From Haemophilus_A paraphrohaemolyticus_A (lineage in GTDB: Bacteria > Pseudomonadota > Gammaproteobacteria > Enterobacterales > Pasteurellaceae), in the NCBI RefSeq assembly GCF_003253115.1, contig NZ_QEQF01000010.1, forward strand, positions 16,223 through 80,222: a DNA stretch of 64,000 nt. The letters are read 5' to 3'. Below, in pieces: positions 52,801-62,100 of the stretch. Within the stretch, counting starts at the first letter, position 1; each line of letters opens with the position of its first letter. The notes beneath the pieces were generated by a model. That model searched no databases. It was not told the DNA's origin and saw only the letters and a program-made list of their open reading frames with translations. The translations under genes and the position numbers were made by a program.

Positions 52801-54174
52801 GAACGCCGCACAAACAAGTGGGTGTAACTGGATTGCTTTACCTTCGATAAGGATTGGCTCGAACGCCTGAATACCTAAACGGTGAAGTGTTGGCGCACGG
52901 TTAAGAAGAATCGGGTGTTCACGAATCACTTCTGCAAGAATATCCCATACGATTGGCTCTTCACGCTCAACCATTTTCTTCGCAGCTTTGATAGTTGAAG
53001 CAATACCACGGTTTTCTAATTTTGAGTAAATAAATGGACGGAATAATTCCAATGCCATTTTTTTCGGTAAACCACATTGGTGAAGACGTAAGTATGGACC
53101 TACGGTAATTACCGAACGACCAGAATAGTCTACACGTTTACCTAACAAGTTCTGACGGAAACGACCTTGTTTACCCTTGATCATATCGGCAAGAGATTTT
53201 AATGGACGTTTGTTTGAACCTGTAATCGCACGACCACGACGACCGTTGTCTAATAACGCATCGACAGACTCTTGTAACATACGTTTTTCGTTACGTACGA
53301 TAATGTCTGGCGCGACTAAATCTAATAAGCGTTTTAAACGGTTGTTACGATTGATCACACGACGGTATAAATCGTTCAGATCTGATGTCGCAAAACGACC
53401 ACCATCAAGTGGCACTAATGGACGTAAATCTGGTGGAAGCACTGGTAACACAGTCATTACCATCCACTCTGGTTTGTTACCAGATTGTTGGAATGCTTCT
53501 AATAATTTTAAGCGTTTCGTGATTTTTTTGCGTTTGGTTTCAGAGTTAGTCTCTTGTAACTCTTCACGCATCATTTCACATTGGTGCTCTAAATCCATAT
53601 CGCGTAATAACGCTTGGATACCTTCTGCACCCATTTTCGCATCGAACTCATCGCCCCAACGCTCTTCTGCATCAAGGAATTGTTCTTCGGTTAATAACTG
53701 ACCTTTTTCTAAATCAGTCATACCAGGTTCTGTAACCACATAGCTTTCGAAATAAAGCACACGTTCAATATCACGTAATGGCATATCTAAAATCAAACCG
53801 ATACGGGACGGTAATGATTTTAAGAACCAGATGTGTGCCACAGGACAAGCTAATTCGATATGACCCATACGATCACGACGAACTTTAGTTTGGGTTACCT
53901 CAACGCCACATTTTTCACAAATCACGCCGCGGTGTTTTAAGCGTTTGTATTTACCACATAAACATTCGTAATCTTTGACTGGCCCGAAGATACGTGCACA
54001 GAAAAGACCATCACGCTCTGGTTTAAAGGTACGGTAGTTGATGGTTTCTGGTTTTTTCACTTCACCGAAAGACCAAGAACGGATCTTATCTGGTGAGGCT
54101 AAACCAATTTTAATTACATCAAAATCATCGTTTGATTTAGATTGTGCTTTTAAAAACTTAACTAAGTCTTTCAC
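49888..54174 (-). CDS. rpoC: RpoC, RNA polymerase beta' subunit
   Basis: Largest subunit of RNA polymerase. The 1428-aa protein starts at GTG, as E. coli rpoC does, after AGGGGC. Visible are the zinc-binding CLCGKYKRLKHRGVICEKCGVE near residue 70, the catalytic NADFDGDQMAVH that holds the active-site magnesium, and the second zinc site CDTDFGVCAKCYGRDLARG. It is slightly longer than E. coli (1407). It lies 276 bp after rpoB, a gap that holds a hairpin and a repeat element, unusual for this pair. Confidence 0.98.
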   Translation of the reverse strand: MKDLVKFLKAQSKSNDDFDVIKIGLASPDKIRSWSFGEVKKPETINYRTFKPERDGLFCARIFGPVKDYECLCGKYKRLKHRGVICEKCGVEVTQTKVRRDRMGHIELACPVAHIWFLKSLPSRIGLILDMPLRDIERVLYFESYVVTEPGMTDLEKGQLLTEEQFLDAEERWGDEFDAKMGAEGIQALLRDMDLEHQCEMMREELQETNSETKRKKITKRLKLLEAFQQSGNKPEWMVMTVLPVLPPDLRPLVPLDGGRFATSDLNDLYRRVINRNNRLKRLLDLVAPDIIVRNEKRMLQESVDALLDNGRRGRAITGSNKRPLKSLADMIKGKQGRFRQNLLGKRVDYSGRSVITVGPYLRLHQCGLPKKMALELFRPFIYSKLENRGIASTIKAAKKMVEREEPIVWDILAEVIREHPILLNRAPTLHRLGIQAFEPILIEGKAIQLHPLVCAAFNADFDGDQMAVHVPLTLEAQLEARALMMSTNNVLSPASGDPIIVPSQDVVLGLYYMTREKVNGKGEGMYFLDPREAEKAYRTGQAELHSRVKVRITEYVKNEAGEFEPKTSLIDTTVGRAILWMIAPKGMPYKLFNQTLGKKAISKLINECYRRLGLKESVLLADQVMYTGFAYAARSGASVGINDMVIPAQKEEIIRAAEAEVAEIQEQFNSGLVTAGERYNKVIDIWAAANERVAKAMMDNLSTEEVINREGNPEKQASFNSIFMMADSGARGSAAQIRQLAGMRGLMARPDGSIIETPITANFREGLNVLQYFISTHGARKGLADTALKTANSGYLTRRLVDVAQDLVIIEDDCGTSEGIVMTPHIEGGDEKVPLRELVLGRVAAEDVLKPGSEEVLIPRNTLIDEKWCDVIDENSVDSIKVRSVVTCDTDFGVCAKCYGRDLARGHLINQGEAVGVIAAQSIGEPGTQLTMRTFHIGGAASAAAKESSVQVKNNGTIKLANAKFVTNKDGKLVLTSRNTELTVIDTFGRTKENYKVPYGAVLSKHDGDEVAVGEVVANWDPHTMPVISEVSGRIQFSDIVDGLTVTRQTDELTGLSSIVVQDVGERATAGKDLRPALRLVDANGNDILIPGTDVPAQYFLPGKAIVTLDDGAEIAVGEALARIPQESVGTKDITGGLPRVADLFEARKPKEPAILAEISGIVSFGKETKGKRRLVITPAEGEAYEEMIPKWRQLNVFEGEMVQRGDVISDGAETPHDILRLRGVHAVTNYIVNEVQEVYRLQGVKINDKHIEVIVRQMLRKAIITNAYDSEFLEGEQVEVARVKIANRKRAAEGKPLVEFERELLGITKASLATESFISAASFQETTRVLTEAAVAGKQDELRGLKENVIVGRLIPAGTGFAYHKARAEKRAAAAAGQAVDFAETFANPTNSFATDADIEEEFEFVSDDATQSLAALLNAEMDAEE

Positions 54175-54243
54175 TTTTTGCCCCTAGTTTGAGGTTGTTT
54201 GTGTTTGGTGAGCAATGCTCACCTTATGAAATTTTGTCGATTG

Positions 54244-54288
54244 CAAGCGGTCGATTTTTGCAAAATGTTTGAGAAATTTCACCGCTTG
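54244..54288. repeat. Inverted USS-like pair between rpoB and rpoC
   Basis: CAAGCGGT (54244-54251) and ACCGCTTG (54281-54288) face each other with partly pairing AT-rich inner arms. On the transcribed (minus) strand there is no T-run after it, so it is a weak terminator at best, which fits the need for rpoC expression. Confidence 0.55.
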
Positions 54289-54306
54289 TTGATGACCCCT
54301 ACTTTT

Positions 54307-54426
54307 GATCCCCCTCTTTTGTAAAGAGAGGTTAGGGGCGATTTAGCAGTAACCCAAACGGAGTTCAGAGGGAAAGTTAATATCGCTATCAAATCTCCCC
54401 CAGCCCCTCTTTTCTAAAGAGGAGAG
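54307..54426 (-). repeat. About 120-bp palindromic repeat, copy B (MITE-like)
   Basis: Reverse complement aligns with copy A at 23,887 over its whole length, including the terminal hairpins, GGGGAGATTTGAT, an internal ACTCCGTTT and the right-end AAAGAGGGGG. It lies inside the rpoB-rpoC operon gap. Not coding. Confidence 0.75.
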
Positions 54427-54450
54427 CTTTCTTTCTCCGTCAAAACTCAA

Positions 54451-57400
54451 TTACGCCTCATCTAACTCCATATCAATCGCTAATGCACGGATTTCTTTGG
54501 TGATTACGTTGAACGACTCTGGAATACCTGGTTCCATGTAGTGCGTGCCGTCTACGATGTTTTTATACATCTTCGTACGACCGTTCACGTCATCCGATTT
54601 CACCGTTAGCATTTCTTGTAAGGTGTAAGCTGCACCGTATGCTTCTAATGCCCAAACCTCCATCTCACCGAAACGCTGACCACCGAATTGTGCTTTACCA
54701 CCAAGCGGTTGTTGAGTAACAAGACTATAAGAACCGGTTGAACGAGCATGCATTTTGTCATCAACTAAGTGGTTCAATTTGAGCATATACATATAACCTA
54801 CGGTTACAGGACGCTCGAATTTCTCACCTGTGCGACCATCAAATAAGGTAATTTGACCTGATGTTGGCAAGCCGCCAAGCTCTAATAAGCCTTTAATTTC
54901 GCTTTCATGTGCACCATCGAACACTGGTGTTGCAAGCGGTAAACCTTTACGGAGGTTTTCTGCTAAGCGCATCACTTCTTCGTCAGTGAACGTGCTTAAA
55001 TCAACGCTTTGTGAACCATAACCTAAATCGTACGCTTTTTGGATATATTCACGTAATTTCGCTACAGATTGTTGCTGTTTGATCATTGCGTTGATTTGGT
55101 CACCGATACCTTTCGCAGCTAAACCTAAGTGGGTTTCTAAAATCTGACCGATGTTCATACGAGATGGAACGCCCAATGGATTCAATACGATTTCCACTGG
55201 CTGACCGTTTTCATCATACGGCATATCTTCAACTGGGTTGATTTTCGAGATAACCCCTTTGTTACCGTGACGACCCGCCATTTTATCCCCTGGTTGGATT
55301 TGGCGTTTCACCGCAAGGTACACTTTCACTACTTTCAACACGCCCGGTGCTAAATCGTCACCTTGGATAATCTTGTTACGTTTGATTTCAAGTTTACGTT
55401 CAAACTCTTTGCGTAACTCTTCGTGCTGTTCAGCAAGCTGTTCTAATTGGTTTTGTTTTGCTTCATCTTCTAAAGTTTGCTCTAACCATTTTTCGCGAGC
55501 CACTTTGTCTAATTCTGCTTCAGCCACACCACCTTCAATTAAGAGGCTGCGAACACGGGTAAATAAGCCCGCTTCTAAGATCTCTAACTCTTCGGTTAAG
55601 TCTTTTTTCGCTTCGCGAAGCTGCATTTCTTCGATTTCTAATGCACGTTTATCTTTTTCTACGCCATCACGGGTGAAGACTTGAACGTCGATAACCGTAC
55701 CTGAAGTGCCATTTGGCACGCGTAATGAAGAATCTTTCACGTCAGACGCTTTTTCACCGAAGATCGCACGGAGAAGTTTCTCTTCTGGGGTTAATTGGGT
55801 TTCGCCTTTAGGAGTTACTTTACCCACTAAGATGTCGCCACCTTTTACTTCCGCCCCCACATAAACGATACCTGATTCATCCAGTTTGCTTAATGCAGAT
55901 TCACCTACGTTTGGAATATCAGCAGTGATCTCTTCCGCACCTAATTTGGTATCACGTGCCACACAAGATAACTCTTGAATATGGATGGTTGTGAAGCGGT
56001 CTTCTTGCACCACACGCTCAGAGACTAACATTGAGTCTTCGAAGTTATAACCATTCCAAGGCATGAACGCCACTCGAATGTTTTGACCTAATGCTAATTC
56101 ACCTAAATCTGTTGAAGGACCATCCGCTAAGATCTCACCACGTGCCACTGGTTCGCCTAAGTTCACACAAGGAATTTGGTTGATACAAGTGTTTTGGTTT
56201 GAACGGGTGTATTTGATTAAGTTGTAAATGTCGATACCCGCTTCTCCTGGGATCGTTTCATCTTCGTTTACTTTCACAACAATGCGTGATGCGTCAACGT
56301 ATTGCACCACACCACCGCGTTTTGCAACAACCGCTACACCAGAGTCAAGGGCGATTGGTTTTTCCATACCCGTACCGACTAATGGTTTGTCCGCACGTAA
56401 TGTTGGAACTGCTTGACGTTGCATGTTCGCACCCATCAACGCACGGTTCGCATCGTCGTGCTCAAGGAACGGAATCAATGCTGCCGCAACCGATACCACT
56501 TGTTGGGTTGAAATGTCCATATAGTGAACATCTTCAGGTTTGTATAAACCAGATTCACCTTGCTCACGACACGTTACATAAGTGTCGGTAAAGCGGAACT
56601 CTTCGTCTAAGTTTGAGTTCGCTTGCGCAATCACGTATTTACCTTCTTCGATTGCTGATAAATACTCAATATCCTCGGTTACTTGACCATTCACCACTTT
56701 ACGGAACGGGGTTTCTAAGAAGCCGTAGTTATTCGTACGCGCATACACAGAAAGTGAGTTAATCAAACCGATGTTTGGACCCTCTGGGGTTTCGATTGGA
56801 CATAAACGACCATAGTGAGTTGGGTGTACGTCTCGAACCTCAAAGCCTGCACGCTCACGGGTTAAACCACCTGGACCTAGTGCAGAGATACGACGTTTGT
56901 GTGTTACCTCTGAAAGCGGGTTATTTTGGTCCATAAATTGCGAAAGTTGTGATGAACCGAAGAACTCTTTCACTGCCGCAGAAATTGGTTTCGCATTGAT
57001 TAAATCTTGTGGGGTTACGCCGTCTAAATCGCCTAAAGATAAGCGTTCTCGCACCGCACGCTCTACACGCACTAAACCAATACGGAATTGGTTTTCTGCC
57101 ATCTCGCCCACAGAGCGGATACGACGGTTACCTAAGTGGTCGATATCATCCACTTCGCCACGACCGTTACGGATTTCGATGAGTTTCTTCATCACACCGA
57201 TGATATCATCGTTGCTTAATACGCCAGAACCTTCGCCTTCTGCAATGCCTAAAGAGCGGTTGAATTTCATACGACCTACAGCTGATAAGTCATAACGCTC
57301 TGCAGAGAAGAACATATTATCGAATAAGCCTTCTGCCGCCTCTTTTGTTGGTGGCTCGCCTGGACGCATCATACGGTAGATTTCTACTAACGCAGATAAA

Positions 57401-58479
57401 CGGTCGTAAGTTGGATCTACACGTAACGTTTCAGAAATGTAAGGACCGTGGTCTAAATCATTGGTGAATAATACTTCGATCTCTTTGTAGCCTGCCTGTG
57501 AAAGGTTAGCCAACATTTCTAAAGAGATTTCCATATTCGCAGGGCAGATAATCTCACCATCTTCTAAATTCACATAATCTTTCGCAGATACTTTGCCCAC
57601 GATGTATTCCACTGGTACATCAATTTTGGTCACACCCGCTTTCACTAAATCACGCGTGTGTTTTGCGGTAATACGACGACCTTTTTCTACGTAAACTTTA
57701 CCGTCTGCTTCAATGTCAAATAACGCCGTTTCACCACGTAAACGCTCTGGTACAAGTTCCATTTGTAACTTGTTATCGCCTGAAACGGTAAATTTCACTT
57801 TTTCGAAGAACATTGAAAGGATTTCTTCGGTTGTATAACCTAAGGCACGAAGAATGATCGTTGCTGGTAATTTACGACGACGGTCGATACGTGCATATAA
57901 GTTATCTTTAGGGTCGAACTCGAAGTCTAACCAAGAACCACGGTAAGGAATAATACGCGCATTATAAAGCACTTTACCTGAAGAGTGAGTTTTACCTTTG
58001 TCAGAATCGAAGAATACGCCAGGACTACGGTGTAATTGTGAAACGATAACACGCTCAGTACCGTTAATAACGAAAGTACCGTTGTCGGTCATCAATGGGA
58101 TTTCGCCCATATACACGTTTTGTTCTTTAATGTCTTTCACTGTGCCAGCGGCTGCTTCACGGTCGAAAGTCACAAGACGCAATTTCACGCGTAATGGAGC
58201 AGCATAGGTTGTGCCACGAATTTGACATTCACGCACATCAAAAACAGGTTCGCCAAGTTCGTAAGAAACGTATTGTAATTCTGTTGCACCGTTGTTGCTC
58301 ACAATCGGGAATACAGAACGGAATGCCGCTTCTAAACCTTGTTGTCCTTCTGAATCTTGTTGAATAAATTTCTCGTAAGAATCAAGTTGGAGAGTTAATA
58401 GATAAGGTACGTTCAGAACTTGTGGGCGTTTGCCAAAGCTCTTACGAATACGCTTTTTCTCGGAATATGAGTATGCCAT
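54451..58479 (-). CDS. rpoB: RpoB, RNA polymerase beta subunit
   Basis: Second largest RNA polymerase subunit. The start at 58,479 gives MAYSYSEKKRIRKSFGKRP and 1342 aa, the same length as E. coli; the upstream 42 codons are leader. The rifampicin-binding region reads GSSQLSQFMDQNNPLSE then THKRRISALGPGGL, with wild-type Gln, Asp, His and Ser at the common resistance positions, so susceptibility is predicted. No rplL or rplJ gene lies upstream; the gene has its own promoter at 58,770. Confidence 0.98.
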   Translation of the reverse strand: MAYSYSEKKRIRKSFGKRPQVLNVPYLLTLQLDSYEKFIQQDSEGQQGLEAAFRSVFPIVSNNGATELQYVSYELGEPVFDVRECQIRGTTYAAPLRVKLRLVTFDREAAAGTVKDIKEQNVYMGEIPLMTDNGTFVINGTERVIVSQLHRSPGVFFDSDKGKTHSSGKVLYNARIIPYRGSWLDFEFDPKDNLYARIDRRRKLPATIILRALGYTTEEILSMFFEKVKFTVSGDNKLQMELVPERLRGETALFDIEADGKVYVEKGRRITAKHTRDLVKAGVTKIDVPVEYIVGKVSAKDYVNLEDGEIICPANMEISLEMLANLSQAGYKEIEVLFTNDLDHGPYISETLRVDPTYDRLSALVEIYRMMRPGEPPTKEAAEGLFDNMFFSAERYDLSAVGRMKFNRSLGIAEGEGSGVLSNDDIIGVMKKLIEIRNGRGEVDDIDHLGNRRIRSVGEMAENQFRIGLVRVERAVRERLSLGDLDGVTPQDLINAKPISAAVKEFFGSSQLSQFMDQNNPLSEVTHKRRISALGPGGLTRERAGFEVRDVHPTHYGRLCPIETPEGPNIGLINSLSVYARTNNYGFLETPFRKVVNGQVTEDIEYLSAIEEGKYVIAQANSNLDEEFRFTDTYVTCREQGESGLYKPEDVHYMDISTQQVVSVAAALIPFLEHDDANRALMGANMQRQAVPTLRADKPLVGTGMEKPIALDSGVAVVAKRGGVVQYVDASRIVVKVNEDETIPGEAGIDIYNLIKYTRSNQNTCINQIPCVNLGEPVARGEILADGPSTDLGELALGQNIRVAFMPWNGYNFEDSMLVSERVVQEDRFTTIHIQELSCVARDTKLGAEEITADIPNVGESALSKLDESGIVYVGAEVKGGDILVGKVTPKGETQLTPEEKLLRAIFGEKASDVKDSSLRVPNGTSGTVIDVQVFTRDGVEKDKRALEIEEMQLREAKKDLTEELEILEAGLFTRVRSLLIEGGVAEAELDKVAREKWLEQTLEDEAKQNQLEQLAEQHEELRKEFERKLEIKRNKIIQGDDLAPGVLKVVKVYLAVKRQIQPGDKMAGRHGNKGVISKINPVEDMPYDENGQPVEIVLNPLGVPSRMNIGQILETHLGLAAKGIGDQINAMIKQQQSVAKLREYIQKAYDLGYGSQSVDLSTFTDEEVMRLAENLRKGLPLATPVFDGAHESEIKGLLELGGLPTSGQITLFDGRTGEKFERPVTVGYMYMLKLNHLVDDKMHARSTGSYSLVTQQPLGGKAQFGGQRFGEMEVWALEAYGAAYTLQEMLTVKSDDVNGRTKMYKNIVDGTHYMEPGIPESFNVITKEIRALAIDMELDEA

Positions 58480-58722
58480 TTGTAGATAGCCTCTGATTTT
58501 TATGTATTTGGTTGAGATTTCACAATCCATACGAGAAAACTCGGTTGGAAGTGGCATTAAAAAAGGATACGAGGTGTCATTTTCCAATCCCCAACGAGCA
58601 GTCAAAAATCACTACTGCAAGCGGTCAGATTTGGCAGGAAATTTACCAAAAACAAATGTTTGTTTTTTTACACAATGAACTGACCAAAATGACGAAATCA
58701 GCCCAATTTTTAAAGTACAAAA

Positions 58723-58747
58723 GGCTGACGAGATTTTATCGTCAGCC
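58723..58747 (-). promoter_or_regulatory. 5'-end hairpin of the rpoB leader
   Basis: On the minus strand GGCTGACGA-TAAAATC-TCGTCAGCC is a perfect 9-bp stem, followed by TTTTGT. It would begin about 15 bases from the predicted transcript start. It may protect the 5' end or act as an early attenuator. The leader down to the rpoB start (58,480-58,722) has a USS-like core near 58,618 and no gene. Confidence 0.6.
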
Positions 58748-58769
58748 ACGTATGCAAAAATGGTTTGGA

Positions 58770-58798
58770 ATTATACTCAATTAATAGATACCTAGCAA
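58770..58798 (-). promoter_or_regulatory. Sigma-70 promoter of rpoB
   Basis: On the minus strand TTGCTA (58798-58793), a 17-bp spacer and TATAAT (58775-58770): perfect -10, four of six at -35. It predicts a start near 58,763 and a leader of about 280 bases. Confidence 0.75.
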
Positions 58799-58862
58799 GT
58801 TGCAGGATATCGAATCCTTTTAAAAATTATAAGTTTGAGAACAAAGAACATAAGGTGCTACA

Positions 58863-59027
58863 TTGATAGAATGGGATATAGAGGTTATATGCAAAACACA
58901 GGGAAGCTTGAAAGAGGAAGATTTAGTATCCCTTTCTCAAGATGCACTGAAAGATGTATGCACAGGCTGCTATCCGCGTGATTGCACAGCTGAAGAGATC
59001 CTAGAAATCTACAAAACTGCCTTTTAA
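58863..59027 (+). CDS. Unrecognised 54-residue protein with a CxxC...C motif
   Basis: A frame starting at TTG 58,863, five bases after AAGGTG, runs 54 codons. The protein is acidic and starts MIEWDIEVICKTQGSLKEED. It has CTGCYPRDC, three closely spaced cysteines that could bind metal or react. The frame ends just before a strong terminator, which supports a real transcript. I do not recognise the family. It is divergent from rpoB and upstream of metH. The start codon is not certain. Confidence 0.55.
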   Translation: MIEWDIEVICKTQGSLKEEDLVSLSQDALKDVCTGCYPRDCTAEEILEIYKTAF

Positions 59028-59057
59028 GTAGAACTATAATAAAACTAAACTCCGTTT

Positions 59058-59096
59058 GCCCGATTATTTGTCATGTTTGAATAATCGGGCTTTTTT
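59058..59096 (+). terminator. Terminator after the 54-residue gene
   Basis: GCCCGATTATT (59058-59068) pairs perfectly with AATAATCGGGC (59080-59090), followed by TTTTTT. It lies 31 bp after the small gene and upstream of the metH promoter. Confidence 0.9.
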
Positions 59097-59110
59097 GTAA
59101 CTGCGTTTTA

Positions 59111-59139
59111 TTGACACCCTCTCTCCATCTGCCTATCAT
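59111..59139 (+). promoter_or_regulatory. Sigma-70 promoter of metH
   Basis: TTGACA (perfect -35), a 17-bp spacer and TATCAT, 36 bp before the metH start. No cobalamin riboswitch-like sequence is seen; the leader would be too short for one. Confidence 0.75.
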
Positions 59140-59174
59140 TCCTGCATTACTGATATATTTTACGGAATAAAACT

Positions 59175-62100
59175 ATGACCAACAAAACCGCTCAACTTAA
59201 ACAAGCTCTAGAAAATCGTATTCTCATTTTAGACGGTGCGATGGGGACGATGATCCAAAAATATAAACTGACAGAAGCCGATTTTAGAGGCGAGAAGTTT
59301 AAGGAAAGTGCGGTCGATTTACGCGGTAATAATGATTTACTGACATTAACTCAGCCACTGCTAATTTCCGCTATTCATGAGAAATATTTAGCAGCGGGTG
59401 CAGATATTATTGAAACCAATACTTTTAGTTCAACTACGATTGCTCAAGCGGATTATGACTTGCAATCTATCGCTTATGAACTCAATTTTGTTGGCGCAAA
59501 ATTAGCGCGTTTGGCAGCAGATAAATACAGTACGCCAGAAAAACCTCGCTTTGTCGCGGGCGTGTTGGGGCCAACAAACCGTACAGCCTCCATTTCACCC
59601 GATGTAAATGATCCTGGTTTCCGCAATGTGACGTTTATGGAGCTGGTGGAGGCTTATGCCCAAGCAACAAAAGGCTTAATTGAAGGCGGTGCGGATTTAA
59701 TTATGATCGAAACCATTTTCGACACGCTTAACGCTAAAGCAGCCGTTTTTTCTATTGAAAGTGTATTCGAAGAATTAGGCGTGGAATTGCCAATCATGAT
59801 TTCCGGCACCATTACTGATGCTTCAGGGCGAACTCTTTCTGGGCAGACCACCGAGGCTTTCTATAACTCCCTCCGTCACGCAAAACCGCTCACTTTTGGT
59901 TTGAACTGCGCTTTAGGCCCAAAAGAATTACGCCAATATGTAGAACAGCTTTCAAAAATCAGTGAAACCTATGTTTCTGTGCATCCGAATGCGGGCTTGC
60001 CGAATGCTTTTGGTGGTTATGATTTAGGGGCAGAAGAGATGGCTGCTCACTTAAAAGAGTGGGCAGAAAGTGGTTTTGTGAACATTATCGGTGGCTGTTG
60101 TGGTACAACGCCAGAGCACATTAAAGCCTTTGCCGATGCGGTAGAAAATATTCCACCACGCAAATTGCCACAAATCAAAAGAGCAATGCGTTTGTCAGGT
60201 TTAGAACCACTCAATATTGATGATGAAAGCCTGTTCGTGAACGTGGGCGAACGCAATAACGTGACGGGTTCCGCGAAATTTAAACGTTTAATCAAAGAAG
60301 ACAAATTTGCCGAAGCCATTGAAATTGCCATTGACCAAGTGGAAAACGGTGCGCAAGTGATCGATGTGAACATGGATGAAGCCTTGCTCGACGGCAAAAA
60401 ATGCATGACCCGTTTCCTCAACATTATGGCGACCGAACCCGATGCGGCCAAAGTGCCAGTGATGATTGACTCGTCTAAATGGGAAGTGATCGAGGCAGGT
60501 TTGCAATCAGTACAAGGTAAACCAATCGTTAACTCTATTTCCTTAAAAGAAGGCGAGGAAAAATTTATTCATCAGGCTAAATTGGTGCGTAAATACGGTG
60601 CAGCCGTTGTGGTGATGGCATTTGATGAAGTGGGGCAGGCTGATACCGAGGAGCGTAAAGTGGAAATCTGTACCCGTGCCTATAACATCTTAGTCAACCA
60701 AGTAGGTTTCCCGCCAGAAGACATCATTTTCGACCCGAATATTTTCGCCATCGGCACCGGGATTGAAGAACACAACAACTACGGAGTGGATTTCATTAAC
60801 GCCACAGGCCGTATTAAACGCAGCTTGCCACACGCCAAAATTTCCGGTGGTGTGTCAAACGTGTCCTTCTCCTTCCGTGGTAACAACGTGATGCGTGAAG
60901 CCATTCACGCCGTTTTCCTCTATCATGCCATCAAACAAGGCATGGATATGGGGATTGTGAACGCAGGACAACTCGCAATTTACGACGATCTTGATCCTGA
61001 ATTACGTAATGTGATTGAAGATGCCGTATTAAACCGCACACTGGACGGCACAGAGCGTTTACTGGATATTGCGGAAAAATATCGCAACCAAGGCAACGAT
61101 GAAAGTGCGGTAGATTCTGTGGCCGAATGGCGCACTTGGCCAGTGGAAGAACGCTTAAAGCACGCGTTGGTGAAAGGGATTACTACGCATATCATCGAAG
61201 ATACCGAAGAGGCGCGCCAAAAATTGCCAACGCCGTTAGAGGTAATTGAAGGTCCGCTCATGGCGGGTATGGATGTGGTGGGCGATTTGTTTGGCGACGG
61301 CAAAATGTTTCTGCCGCAAGTGGTAAAATCCGCACGAGTGATGAAACAATCCGTGGCGTATTTAGAGCCGTTTATTAACGCGACCAAACAAAAAGGCTCC
61401 AGCAACGGCAAAGTGGTGATCGCCACCGTGAAAGGTGACGTGCATGACATTGGCAAAAACATCGTGAGCGTGGTGTTGCAATGTAATAACTTTGAAGTGA
61501 TTGATTTAGGCGTGATGGTGCCGGCGGACAAGATCATTCAAACTGCCATTGATGAAAAGGCAGATATTATCGGCTTGAGCGGTTTGATTACGCCATCCCT
61601 TGATGAAATGGAATACTTCCTCGGAGAAATGACGCGTTTAGGTCTGAACTTGCCTGTTTTAATTGGCGGCGCAACCACCTCCAAAGAACATACAGCCATT
61701 AAACTGTATCCAAAATACAAACAACATGGTGTGTTCTATACCTCTAACGCTTCCCGTGCGGTAACAGTTTGTGCAACTTTGATGAACCCAGAAGGCCGTG
61801 CAGCATTGTGGGAACAATTCAAGAAGGATTACGAAAAAATCCAACAATCTTTTTCCAATCGCAAACCATTGCGTAAGCAACTCAGCATTGAAGAAGCTCG
61901 TGCCAACCGTTTCGACGGCTTTAGTGGTGAATGGGCGGATTATGTGCCACCAACACCAAAACAAACGGGTATTGTCGAATTTAAAAACGTACCAATTGCT
62001 GAACTGCGCAAATTTATCGACTGGTCACCATTCTTCCGTATTTGGGGCTTGATGGGTGGCTATCCTGATGCCTTTGATTATCCGGAAGGCGGCGAAGAAG

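Noticed and set aside
53177..53701. 174-codon plus-strand frame inside rpoC
   Set aside because: Shadow of a strongly conserved gene; the product is Ser/Arg-rich with no recognisable domain.
58480..58605. N-terminal extension of rpoB (42 codons)
   Set aside because: RpoB begins MAYSYSEKKR at 58,479 with E. coli-like length; the extension is untranslated leader.
59140..59174. Cobalamin riboswitch before metH
   Set aside because: The promoter is only 36 bp from the start, too close for a B12 riboswitch, and no B12-box-like sequence is visible.
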